Source: Planctomycetota bacterium (GTDB lineage: Bacteria > Planctomycetota > B15-G4 > JADJEK01). From it: DNA of 64,000 bases. The DNA is taken from assembly GCA_016709145.1 (NCBI GenBank), contig JADJEK010000024.1:248001-312000 (forward strand), read 5' to 3'. Of this stretch, positions 1 to 8,604 are shown in pieces. Below the pieces are notes generated by a model, which searched no databases, had not been told where the DNA came from, and worked only from the letters and a program-made list of their open reading frames with translations. The first letter of the stretch is position 1. The number at the start of each line of letters is the position of its first letter. Position numbers and translations under genes: made by a program.

Positions 1-1012
1 CTGCCTTCGCCGCCGCGCTACTGCCACAGGCTTGCGGCAAATTCGCCGTCGGTCGGTCGAAGCACGCTCTGCCGTACGCGACCAAGCGGCGCGTCAGGCG
101 CGCGTCGCCGAGGTCCGCGGATCCCCACTCGTCCTGCGCCCAGTCCGCGTTGGGATCGAGCTTGCGTACCGGCTCGATGCGCAGTGTCTCTTGCCAGTCT
201 TGCGCAAGCGGAAACAGCCACACCGACTTGACGGTCGCGGTGGCCTCATGTTCGCGATCCTGACGACCGCGGCCGCTGGTCTCGCCGACGTACGTCCAGT
301 TGGCCGCGCGATAGCTCGTGCCGCTGAAGCGCGTGGTGTCGACGAAGCTCTCGGCCAGCACCGGCCGCTTGCCATAGCGAGCGTGCCAATCGTCGACGAC
401 GCAGGACAGCAGCAGTGAATGCACGCGCGATGCGAGGTTTCGCACTCTCACCGCGAGACAGAAACGACTCTGCATGATCACGCGATCGCGATTGCGCTTG
501 CGAGCTTCGTCACTCCATCCGATGTACGTGTCGCGCGCGGCGACGTGGAGCGCCGCGGACGAGAAGCTCGCCGCGCCGATCACGCGATCGCCAGCGCGGA
601 CGACGTAGCGAATCTGAGCGCCGCACAACGGTCCCGAGCCGAGATAGTGATGCTCGTCCAAACAACGCGTCCAAGCCGCGTGTGCCGAGTCGCGGGGACC
701 CTCGACGCGATGCACGCTCAGCGGACCGAGCGCGGCCAACTCTTCTTGCGTCAGCGACTCGGGAGATGCAGTCGCAACGGATGACTTCCGGCGAACCGCG
801 CGAATGCGGGTCGTCGTCGCAGGCAGCGACAATTCCCTCGACCAGCGAGCGAGCTCGATCCGGACGGCCGTGATCCGAGGCCGTCCGGTCGCGTCGTGAA
901 TCCGATGGCGGGCGCACAGCTCACGGGCCAGCGCCGTCCGGCTGTGGTCACCGGCGTGGCCTTCAAGCCAAGTCAGGTCTTCTGAGGTGAGTTCGGCGCC
1001 GCAGATCTGCAC
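1..1012 (-). mobile_element. IS4-type transposase with DruA-like (DUF4338) N-terminus, truncated at window edge
   Basis: This frame is open from a TGA near 1068 to base 1 and gives 337 visible residues from a GTG at 1012; its 3' part lies outside the window. The N-terminal ~260 residues read like DUF4338/DruA: an opening WLEGHAGDHSRTALAREL segment, DEHHYLGSGPLCG, then VIGAASFSSAAL and WTYVGETSGRGRQ. The last ~50 residues match the DNA-binding start of Tn5/IS4 transposases (DEWGSADLGDARLTRRLV, then PQACGSSAAAKA). This fusion is known among IS4 elements, so the DruA-like part here is not evidence for a Druantia system. The DDE catalytic core is out of view. No clear SD precedes the GTG, so the exact start is uncertain. 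It follows BrxHI on the same strand with 134 bases between. Confidence 0.8.
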
Positions 1013-1146
1013 GCCGAGGGGTTGTAGAGGCTCAGAGCGCCCGTGTCCAGCGGGGGGACTTGTGGAACATGATCAGGGCTTGAACCGAGCCTCGTGGCCG
1101 ATGTAACGCGGACGGAGTCGATGAGCGACTCCAGACCTTCTTGTAC

Positions 1147-3264
1147 TCACTCGCCGTCGGAGTTGGACGGGCGCGAGAGTATGCGTCGCGGCTGTCGAGC
1201 GATGTCCGCTAGTGCGACCGGGTCAGCCCATCGTTGCTGCATCATCCGCTGCAGCAACGAACCGGGAACGCAGTCAGCGAACTTGATCTGTTCGAGTGCT
1301 CGATGGTCGACGACCGCCGGAAACGACGAAGCTCCCTTCTCGAAGAGGGATTGACAGATCACCTCTACGTCGGCGGGCTCCGCAACGTCGATTGCGAGAT
1401 TCCGATCCCACGAGCGCGCAGCTGTCGTTGCTTCGGCCTGCGATGCGAGCTGGGCGTTCGCCCGCAAGCCTGCAAACGTCCACCAACGGACACGATCGCG
1501 TTCATCCCACGCGATTGCCGTTTCGTCGGGGCGTACCCAGGCAAAGTCGGCGCGAACCTTGGCGACAGCGTCGGTGGCCCGCTGCGAGAGTCGTGCGGAG
1601 GGATCTTCGCCCGCCAGGACCCTCTTCATCGCCTGACACAGCGGATAGGACAGCGGGGCGCTCGTCCCCAGCCAGCGTGAACGTCCCTTGTTCTCAGCCG
1701 GCTGTACCTGCGCTGTCTGTCGATCCCAATTGAGTTCCGTCACTTGCCAATGACGTCCGCCAAGGGTCAAAACGAGAGGGTCGTCGCCGCGAGGCGCGAA
1801 GAACGAGACCTGATGAACCTGCCCGATCTCCTGTCGACCGTGGAAGACCGTGAAGACCGGCGACGTCGTGAAGACAGAGAACAGAGTGAGGAAGTTCTTG
1901 AACCCGTAGGTCGACTCCGCAGTGGCACCCATCGACAGGAGACCACCGTCGTCGATGAGCATTTGCGACGCCACCATGTGATCGAGGACTTGCGTTAGAT
2001 CATCTGCGGACATCGCCGCGAAGGCCGGAAGACGACCCACCCAATCGCGCCATCCCGTTCTTCCAATGCGTCCCTCTTGCAGAACGAGCGCGAGAATCTG
2101 CTGCGCGAACAAGTGATAGGGCCGTGCCGGCGGCTCGACAGGCTCCATGAATCCCGACGACCAGAGGGTGACGAGCGCGCACGCCTGGAGGAGAGCGTCG
2201 TCGGATGTCGCAAGGAACAGACAGTTCCTTCGCGTGCCGTGTCGGCGCCCCGTCCGTCCGATTCGTTGCGCGAACGAAGCGACCGTCGGCGGTGCGTCGA
2301 TCTGAATGACTCGATCGAGGTCGCCCACATCGATCCCCAACTCCAGTGTGCTCGTCGCGATGATCACGCAGTTCGACCCCTCGGCGAACGCATGCTCGGC
2401 CTGGCGTCGTTCGTCGAGGCCCAGAGATCCATGAGAGACGTAGGTCTCGATCCCGCGTTCACGAGTCAGCGACGCCAGTTCTTCGACGCGGGTCCGGCTG
2501 TCGCAGAACACGAGGCGCTTCTCGCCACGATGCAGTTGCGCGATGACAGTCGCCGCATTCGCCAGCGTTCCGACGAAGTCGATCGACAGATCGGCCTCGG
2601 CCCGCACCGACACCGACGGCGTGACGATCTGAGTGTCTCCCGGTGCCGAGCCGCGGAGCCACGAGCCAAGTTCGACGGCGTTCCCAACCGTTGCCGACAG
2701 CCCGATGCGTTGAAGCGTCCGACCAGCCAAGTGGCTCACCCGCTCGAGCACCGCAAGGAGGTGCCAGCCGCGATCATCTCCCGCGAACGCGTGCAGCTCG
2801 TCGACGATGACCAGACGCACGTCACGCAACAGTTCGCGCCTTGCGTGATCGCGGGACACGAGCAAGACCTCGATGGACTCCGGGGTCGTCAGCAGGATGT
2901 CAGGCGGGTCGAACGGAACGCGGGCCTTCTCACGTTGCGCGACGTCGCCATGCCAGAGCTGTACTCGGCGACCGACTAGATTGGCGAACAGCTGCAGTCG
3001 CGGCTCTAGGTTGTTGAGCAACGCCTTGATCGGGCAGACGTAGAGGACGCTCAGCCCTCGCCAGTCCTCGGAGAGCATTCTCGATAGCGCTGGAAAAAAC
3101 GCGGCCTCTGTCTTCCCGCCGGCGGTTGGGGCAAGCAGCAGCGCATGCTGTCCGCTCGCGATGGGTTCGATCGCGAGCTCTTGCAACTCGCGCAGTGACG
3201 GCCAACCCAGCGAATTGACGATGTGGTGCTGAATCGCCGGATGAAGTCGTTCGAACGCCTTCAC
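1147..3264 (-). CDS. brxHI: BrxHI, Lhr-like superfamily 2 helicase of type 2 BREX
   Basis: This 705-residue SF2 helicase is the last gene of the BREX operon. Visible motifs: Walker A APTAGGKT (45-52), motif Ia CPIKALLNN, TTPES, motif II DELH (155-158), GLSATVGN (188-195) and motif VI QRIGRTGR (333-340). The C-terminal ~300 residues carry no motif I can name, as in Lhr-like proteins. Length and last position fit BrxHI of Pgl/BREX type 2. It starts at a GTG whose GTGA overlaps the brxD stop, so translation is probably coupled. In BREX it is presumed to remodel nucleic acid using ATP; its exact substrate is not known. An alternative is a generic Lhr helicase, but the setting makes BrxHI much more likely. 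Confidence 0.9.
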   Translation of the reverse strand: MKAFERLHPAIQHHIVNSLGWPSLRELQELAIEPIASGQHALLLAPTAGGKTEAAFFPALSRMLSEDWRGLSVLYVCPIKALLNNLEPRLQLFANLVGRRVQLWHGDVAQREKARVPFDPPDILLTTPESIEVLLVSRDHARRELLRDVRLVIVDELHAFAGDDRGWHLLAVLERVSHLAGRTLQRIGLSATVGNAVELGSWLRGSAPGDTQIVTPSVSVRAEADLSIDFVGTLANAATVIAQLHRGEKRLVFCDSRTRVEELASLTRERGIETYVSHGSLGLDERRQAEHAFAEGSNCVIIATSTLELGIDVGDLDRVIQIDAPPTVASFAQRIGRTGRRHGTRRNCLFLATSDDALLQACALVTLWSSGFMEPVEPPARPYHLFAQQILALVLQEGRIGRTGWRDWVGRLPAFAAMSADDLTQVLDHMVASQMLIDDGGLLSMGATAESTYGFKNFLTLFSVFTTSPVFTVFHGRQEIGQVHQVSFFAPRGDDPLVLTLGGRHWQVTELNWDRQTAQVQPAENKGRSRWLGTSAPLSYPLCQAMKRVLAGEDPSARLSQRATDAVAKVRADFAWVRPDETAIAWDERDRVRWWTFAGLRANAQLASQAEATTAARSWDRNLAIDVAEPADVEVICQSLFEKGASSFPAVVDHRALEQIKFADCVPGSLLQRMMQQRWADPVALADIARQPRRILSRPSNSDGE

Positions 3265-4592
3265 GGCAGGTCCAGCCGAACATCGTCCGGAGTGGAAGCA
3301 CCGCGGGCCTCCCGCTCCGCATCCGACAGCTCTTGGTCCGTCACGGTGAGCGCATAGTCCTTGCGTGGATCGAAGTCCGGAAACTGGTCGATGCGATCGA
3401 GAACATCGCTCACGAGCTTCTTGAGGAACACGCGCGGCGCGACGCCGACCTTTCCACCGAGGGAACCAGTGACCGCCCTTGCGAGCGTCGCGACGTAGTC
3501 GTCGTCCGCGCGCGTCTGAACCCGGTCCTGTGCCGACGACTGCTCGCGGTACAGATCGCGGACCCGCCGACCGACTTCCTCGAGGCGCGGAAGGTCGAAT
3601 CCCGGTAGTCGGAGCTGCACCGCACGCGGGTTGTCGAAACGGGGATCCGCGGAGAGGTCCACGTGCAGTCGCTGCGCGAGCGGCGGCAAGCGCTGAATGC
3701 CCTGTGGCCCCTCGAAGAACGCGCGCGTTCCCGTGATCAGCAAATACAGACCGGGAAATCGGCCGGCGTCGACTTCATCCAAGAGTTGCCGTAGCGCGTT
3801 CAGCCCCTTGTCGCGGACGTCGCCACGCACACGCTGCAGCGTTTCGACCTCGTCGAGGACGAGAAGTAGTCCCGCATGGCCAGAGTCGCGCAGCACGACC
3901 AACAGACCTTGAAGGAACGACAGCGCACCGAAGTGATCGATGTCGCCCTTCACGCTCGCCGCGCGCTTCACGTCGGCGCCAACGTTGGGTTGACCTGCCA
4001 ACCACGCGAGGATGCCATCGGCGACGACTGCGTCCTCGCGAGCCGACGCCTCCCGATATGCGCGTAGTGCTGCCGCGAAAGCCGGCGCTGTTCGACTCAC
4101 CCCCGCGAGCCGACGTTCCATGAGCTCGTTCGTGCGAGCGACGAGCTGAGCGGTGTCACCCTCTGAGATCGCGCCCTCCGCGAGAACATCCTGCTCCAGC
4201 GTGAAGAACCAACTGTCGAGAACCGCTCTCAGCGCACCCTGCGAGACGTCGGACGTCGACAGCCGCTCCATGAGTCGCCGGTAGACAGTTTCGAGGCGGT
4301 GCAGCGGAGTCTCCGTCTCGGAGATCTGGACTTCGCTCGTCACGAATCCACGCTTGCGAGCGCGGTCCTGCAACCAACGCGCGAAGAAGGTCTTGCCACT
4401 CCCGTACTCGCCGCGCACAGCCTTGAAAACCGCACCGCCTGCGGCGACGGATTCGAGCTCGCCGTCGAGGGCTCGTTCGAACGGGGTCAGACCCACAGCA
4501 AACGCGTCGAGGCTGCGTTGAGGGACCGTGCCACGCCGCAGCGCATCGATGATCTCGCGTCGGCGTTGCGGACTGATGGTCATGTTCGTCAT
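3261..4592 (-). CDS. brxD: BrxD, BREX P-loop ATP-binding protein
   Basis: This 443-residue AAA-type P-loop protein matches BrxD. It opens with a conserved region (RREIIDALRRGTVP, LDAFAVG) and has Walker A GEYGSGKT at 61-68 and a Walker B strand LLLVLDEVE near residues 235-245. A sensor-like LLITGTRAFFEG follows. BrxD occurs in type 2 and type 6 BREX, next to a BrxH helicase, as here. It begins at ATG 4592, overlapping the upstream stop by ATGA, and its own stop overlaps brxHI. A second ATG at 4583 is a possible start. The role in BREX is ATP-dependent but biochemically undefined. Confidence 0.9.
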   Translation of the reverse strand: MTNMTISPQRRREIIDALRRGTVPQRSLDAFAVGLTPFERALDGELESVAAGGAVFKAVRGEYGSGKTFFARWLQDRARKRGFVTSEVQISETETPLHRLETVYRRLMERLSTSDVSQGALRAVLDSWFFTLEQDVLAEGAISEGDTAQLVARTNELMERRLAGVSRTAPAFAAALRAYREASAREDAVVADGILAWLAGQPNVGADVKRAASVKGDIDHFGALSFLQGLLVVLRDSGHAGLLLVLDEVETLQRVRGDVRDKGLNALRQLLDEVDAGRFPGLYLLITGTRAFFEGPQGIQRLPPLAQRLHVDLSADPRFDNPRAVQLRLPGFDLPRLEEVGRRVRDLYREQSSAQDRVQTRADDDYVATLARAVTGSLGGKVGVAPRVFLKKLVSDVLDRIDQFPDFDPRKDYALTVTDQELSDAEREARGASTPDDVRLDLP

Positions 4593-5887
4593 CCATTCCG
4601 ACGGTCACGTGCCGCCATGCGCAAGAACGACTCGATCGGCTCGCAGGCCTTCACCGAGAGAGATCTCAGTACTTCCAGGTACTCGCGCCTCTCGAGGGCA
4701 GCTCGGACGACGGTCTCCAGCAACAGTCTTCGCCGTACTTCGGCGCGTTCCGTCACGAAGGTGCGGCGCTCGACGTCGAATTCACCCCAGGTCACGGAGC
4801 TTCCATCCGTCGGCGGACCGAATGCGTCGATGGCAGTCGCCCACGCTTCGGCTCGTTCGTCGTTCCATCCGTCCCCTTTCTGCCACGCCGGTCGATGAGA
4901 GAGCACGACGCGCTCCGCTCCTGTGAACAATCGGCGCAGGCCGGTTTGAACGAGTTCTGGAACCTCGGTGGGGAACGCAGGCCCGCACATCAGTGCGTAG
5001 CTGTTCCCGTCGGGAAACAGCGTACGGGATCCCCGAGACCAGACGGGGGCGGCCACCAGGATGTACCTCGCGTCGTTGATGGGAGATTCGAGTTCGATCG
5101 AGACACAGGGCGCAGCCAGATCGTGAAGTGCGTCATCGCGGGAGCGGCGCAGCTCATTCGCCACGATCGAGCCGAGCGCGCTCGTACGGACGACGAGATC
5201 GGCACGATCGCCCTTCGCAACGATCTCCTCCGCGAGCTGGCTCGGGCCAAGAACTTGCCAGAGCAGGTCCTTGGCGGCGCGAATCGCGGTGTCATCGCTC
5301 CTGCGAACTGTGAGCTCGCCCCACGAAGACAACCAGCGTGAGAAGAGGTGAACCGAGGAGCGATCGAGTCCGCGACGTTTGGCTTGAAGCAGAATGCGCT
5401 GCGACGCGCCCTCGATCTCCGACCACGTCAGCGCGGCCTCGCCGCGTAGCACATACGCCAGGAACTCGAACCCGAAGATCGAAGGAGCAAAGCGGTCCGG
5501 CGCGGTCCAGTAAGCGATCTCGAGGATCTCGTGGCCGAATCTCCGCCACGGTTCGTCGAGTGGTGATTCTGCCCCGAACGCCTCTCCCACGCGCCCGTTC
5601 ACCAGCGCGACGAGCGCCTGGCCAATCGATGGAAGCGCGTCGGATTCGATGACCTTCAGACCATCGAGTGGGATGTCCCAATCGGGAAAGTCGCCGACGA
5701 CCTGACTCGGTCGGCGTCCATTCCGGAACTGTGTCAGGATCTGGTCCGCTTCGGTAGCGAAGCGAACGGCGTCCACCGGGGTCCACCAGGGTTCGCGTGC
5801 GATTGCGGGCAGTGACAGCCAATAGTCGAGCAGTCGACCAATGTCATACGGCGCGTCGAGAAGCCCGGAAGGCAGCGCAGTCCTCAT
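4589..5887 (-). CDS. Unrecognised 432-residue protein coupled between pglZ and brxD
   Basis: I do not recognise a named family here. The start is taken as ATG 5887, because that ATGA overlaps the pglZ stop; the frame stays open upstream to 6100, but only inside pglZ. The protein is soluble, with no signal peptide or membrane segment, and rich in Trp and Arg. Recognisable stretches include PYDIGRLLDYWLSLPAIARE near the N-terminus, AFGAESPLDEPWRRFGHEI in the middle, and a C-terminal Arg-rich helical part ending in RMAARDRRNG. No Walker, nuclease or methyltransferase motif is visible. Overlaps at both ends make it an integral member of this operon, although the standard six-gene type 2 BREX set does not include it. 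It may be a structural partner of PglZ or BrxD; that is inference. Confidence 0.85.
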   Translation of the reverse strand: MRTALPSGLLDAPYDIGRLLDYWLSLPAIAREPWWTPVDAVRFATEADQILTQFRNGRRPSQVVGDFPDWDIPLDGLKVIESDALPSIGQALVALVNGRVGEAFGAESPLDEPWRRFGHEILEIAYWTAPDRFAPSIFGFEFLAYVLRGEAALTWSEIEGASQRILLQAKRRGLDRSSVHLFSRWLSSWGELTVRRSDDTAIRAAKDLLWQVLGPSQLAEEIVAKGDRADLVVRTSALGSIVANELRRSRDDALHDLAAPCVSIELESPINDARYILVAAPVWSRGSRTLFPDGNSYALMCGPAFPTEVPELVQTGLRRLFTGAERVVLSHRPAWQKGDGWNDERAEAWATAIDAFGPPTDGSSVTWGEFDVERRTFVTERAEVRRRLLLETVVRAALERREYLEVLRSLSVKACEPIESFLRMAARDRRNG

Positions 5888-8604
5888 CCACCGGATCCCT
5901 GTCTTCCAGCGTCGCCGCCCAGCTCGAACTGGGTTTCCAAGAGCTTCAGATCGAGTCGGACCGTGTCGGACTCCCCGTCGATCGACAGAACGTCGTATCC
6001 ATCGACATTGAGGATCTTCCGGAGTTGCGTCAGTACGCCATTCAGGCGAACGAGCGGCAGGTCCAACTGACGCGAGAGCGCGGCGCGAGTCAGCGTGCAT
6101 CCCGCGTTCGCGAGCGCTTCCAGGGTTGCGCGGATCCGATCCGCTGCTGGTGCGGCGCGACCGGCGAGTCGCAGCTGTTGCGCGTACGACTTCGACGCCA
6201 GCATGGCGCTGACCCAGTCGATTCCAGCCGGACTCGAAGAAGCGCTGACGGTTGTGACGGTGTCGAACAGCATTCCGCTGGGAACTCGCGGACGTGCGGT
6301 GGGCGGCGCCGCGCTCGAAGGTCCCTGTTGACGGGAGCTGGGAATTGGCGCATCACTCCACCAATCGGGTCGTGACGGAGCGACTTCCACGAAGCCATTC
6401 GGACTTGCGTTTCCGGCGGACCAGATGGCGACGGGTACGAGCACTTCTTGAGGCGTCGCGCCTCCGTGGTAGCCGTTCTTCTGACCGCCATACCGCAGAC
6501 TCTCGCTCCACGGCGCGACGATGTCTGGACTTCCGAGGAGGACTCGGGGACCCGCGAGGCGAACTTCGTCCGTCTCGATGGGTTCAACGGCCCCGCGCCA
6601 GCGTTCGCCGCCATCCGAGTACGTGCGGAACCGGGATTCATGGTGCAAGACATGCCCATGATCCGCTGTCACGATGATGGTCCGCTTACTCTCCCGCGCG
6701 GCTTCGAGCAGAGCGGGCAAAGGCGAGATGCGCTCGATTGTCCAGGTGAAGCGCGACTGGTCGCCCTTCAAGAGATGATCGTCCACGGCGTTCAGGACCA
6801 CGCCGACCACACGCCGAGTTCCCGCGACCTCAGCGCGCACATCGTCAGCCAGGCCCACACCGCCAGACCCTTTCAGCGCCGCCTTGTGAAAGAGCAACGG
6901 CGGCCCCTTCGTGGAGACCCCGCGCAATCCCGGGTGACTCGCGAAACCGGACCGCTCGGTCGCTTCGTCTCCCGTGCGGAGAGCACCGCACAGAAGACTC
7001 GTGCGGCATGCTTCGGTGACGGTCGGTAGGACGCCAATCGCCGTCAGCCTGCCATCACCATCGGCACGACGGAGTTCCGAGAACCCGTAGCGCTCGAAGT
7101 CGTCGACGAGCTCTTCGAAGGCGGCGAGAGATAGACCGTCGATCACGAGCAGGAACACGGGTCCCTGAGCACCGATCGGAGTGACGACGCGGTCCAGCAC
7201 CTCCTCGATCGGAACGAGCGCGGAAGGCAGGGCTCCGCCGACCCGCGTCCATTCCGCAAGCAACGATGCGAAGCGTTCGTTCTCACGAGTCCGATGTTCC
7301 GAGACCTGCGCGACGAGTTCACGGACGGCCTGATTTAACTCTTCTGGAACATCCATCGTGCGCCGCAGCGCTTCGCGCGCGCGATCCACGAAAGCGCCGT
7401 CACGCGCATACGACCGAACGGCTTCGATCCACGAACTCGCGCTCGAGGAAGTGCGGCGCGACCACCAGCGAGCGAGGCGAACCGCCATGCGCACGTACTC
7501 GTCGCGGTTCTTCCCATCGCCGAAGCGAACGTCGGCGTGCGAAACGACAGAATCTCGGAGCAGCTCCAGCTCACTCAGCGCCGCCTGACCAACAAGGACT
7601 GCTTTCAACTTCTCTGCGAAGCGTACCTGCCGCTGCTTCATCGACTTCGGCACGTAGTCGCTTCGGTACGCCTCAGTGTCGATCCGGAGCTTGGTGACCC
7701 ATTCATCCGCCGCATCGAGCCAGCGTCGAACTTCGGACGATCCACGCAGCGATCGCTGTCGGACGTAGACGCGTTCCGCCGTCGCACCGAACGCGCGAGC
7801 GACGGCGACATCGATCGGCTCTCCGCCGAGCTGGCTCTGGACGAGAATCGCCGCCTCGCGCCGCCGCACGTCGGACTCGAAGCCCTCGGCGTAGATGATG
7901 GCCATGGCGAGTCCCAGCGGCAGCGCCTCGGCAACCCGCACGCCGCGCAATGCACGGACCAGCAAGTCTGCAGATGGGCCCGCCGTGCGCGCCCACCACC
8001 CGGGCAGTGCAGAGCGGATCTGCGCGTCCAGTCGATCGAACCGTTGTTGAGCATCCTCCTGGAGGGACCACGCGAGCAGCGCGGCCAGGTCAGGTCGGCG
8101 CTCTTGGAGGCCCAGCTCGATGGAGCACAGCGCGTTCCACGCGGTCTCTTCATCAAGCCATCCGCTCGGGACCTTCGGGTAGCCGGAGCTCGGGGTGGCG
8201 CGAATCAGTGCGTCGGCCAACCACGGAAGCGAAGTGAGTGAAGGATCGAGATTCGTGGCTCCGAACAGTCCGGGCACTGCGGCCCAACGATTCGGCGGTA
8301 CTCCTCGGCCCTTCGCCACGTGTGCGAGCACGTCGTCGCCGAGTTCACGATCGGCGACATCGGTGAGCACCACGAGGCGGTGGTGGGTGTCCGCCAGGGG
8401 CTCGAACTTCGCCATGCTCTCGCGAACCGCCAGAGTGGAAGAGCATGCCACCACGTCGAACGTCACTCCATCGACCTCGATCGAAGAAGGGCCGTTCCAC
8501 GTACTGGCGGTCCGAAGCGCGATGACGGGGCGCCACTCGGTCTTGCGCAGGAACTGCTGGAGATGGGCCTTCAATTCGGCCTCGCCAACCACGACGGAAG
8601 TCAT
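5884..8604 (-). CDS. pglZ: PglZ, BREX type 2 alkaline-phosphatase-superfamily protein
   Basis: This 906-residue protein has the PglZ domain in its C-terminal half. The metal-binding signatures of the alkaline phosphatase superfamily are visible: FLLVIDG (484-490, with Asp489), the LPTVTEACR nucleophile region around 526-534, NAVDDH at 605-610, TADHGH (646-651) and a downstream YHGGATPQEVLVPV stretch. The N-terminal ~450 residues are the helical, BREX-specific part. PglZ is a core BREX protein thought to act as a phosphatase or nuclease and to contact PglX. The ATG at 8604 overlaps the pglY stop (ATGA), and the stop overlaps the next gene. The far C-terminus contains a low-complexity Pro/Ser linker and then a small helical domain that looks like a winged helix. 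Confidence 0.93.
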   Translation of the reverse strand: MTSVVVGEAELKAHLQQFLRKTEWRPVIALRTASTWNGPSSIEVDGVTFDVVACSSTLAVRESMAKFEPLADTHHRLVVLTDVADRELGDDVLAHVAKGRGVPPNRWAAVPGLFGATNLDPSLTSLPWLADALIRATPSSGYPKVPSGWLDEETAWNALCSIELGLQERRPDLAALLAWSLQEDAQQRFDRLDAQIRSALPGWWARTAGPSADLLVRALRGVRVAEALPLGLAMAIIYAEGFESDVRRREAAILVQSQLGGEPIDVAVARAFGATAERVYVRQRSLRGSSEVRRWLDAADEWVTKLRIDTEAYRSDYVPKSMKQRQVRFAEKLKAVLVGQAALSELELLRDSVVSHADVRFGDGKNRDEYVRMAVRLARWWSRRTSSSASSWIEAVRSYARDGAFVDRAREALRRTMDVPEELNQAVRELVAQVSEHRTRENERFASLLAEWTRVGGALPSALVPIEEVLDRVVTPIGAQGPVFLLVIDGLSLAAFEELVDDFERYGFSELRRADGDGRLTAIGVLPTVTEACRTSLLCGALRTGDEATERSGFASHPGLRGVSTKGPPLLFHKAALKGSGGVGLADDVRAEVAGTRRVVGVVLNAVDDHLLKGDQSRFTWTIERISPLPALLEAARESKRTIIVTADHGHVLHHESRFRTYSDGGERWRGAVEPIETDEVRLAGPRVLLGSPDIVAPWSESLRYGGQKNGYHGGATPQEVLVPVAIWSAGNASPNGFVEVAPSRPDWWSDAPIPSSRQQGPSSAAPPTARPRVPSGMLFDTVTTVSASSSPAGIDWVSAMLASKSYAQQLRLAGRAAPAADRIRATLEALANAGCTLTRAALSRQLDLPLVRLNGVLTQLRKILNVDGYDVLSIDGESDTVRLDLKLLETQFELGGDAGRQGSGG

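Noticed and set aside
1..1012. Druantia system based on the DruA-like domain
   Set aside because: The domain is joined to the start of an IS4 transposase and no DruB to DruE genes are nearby.
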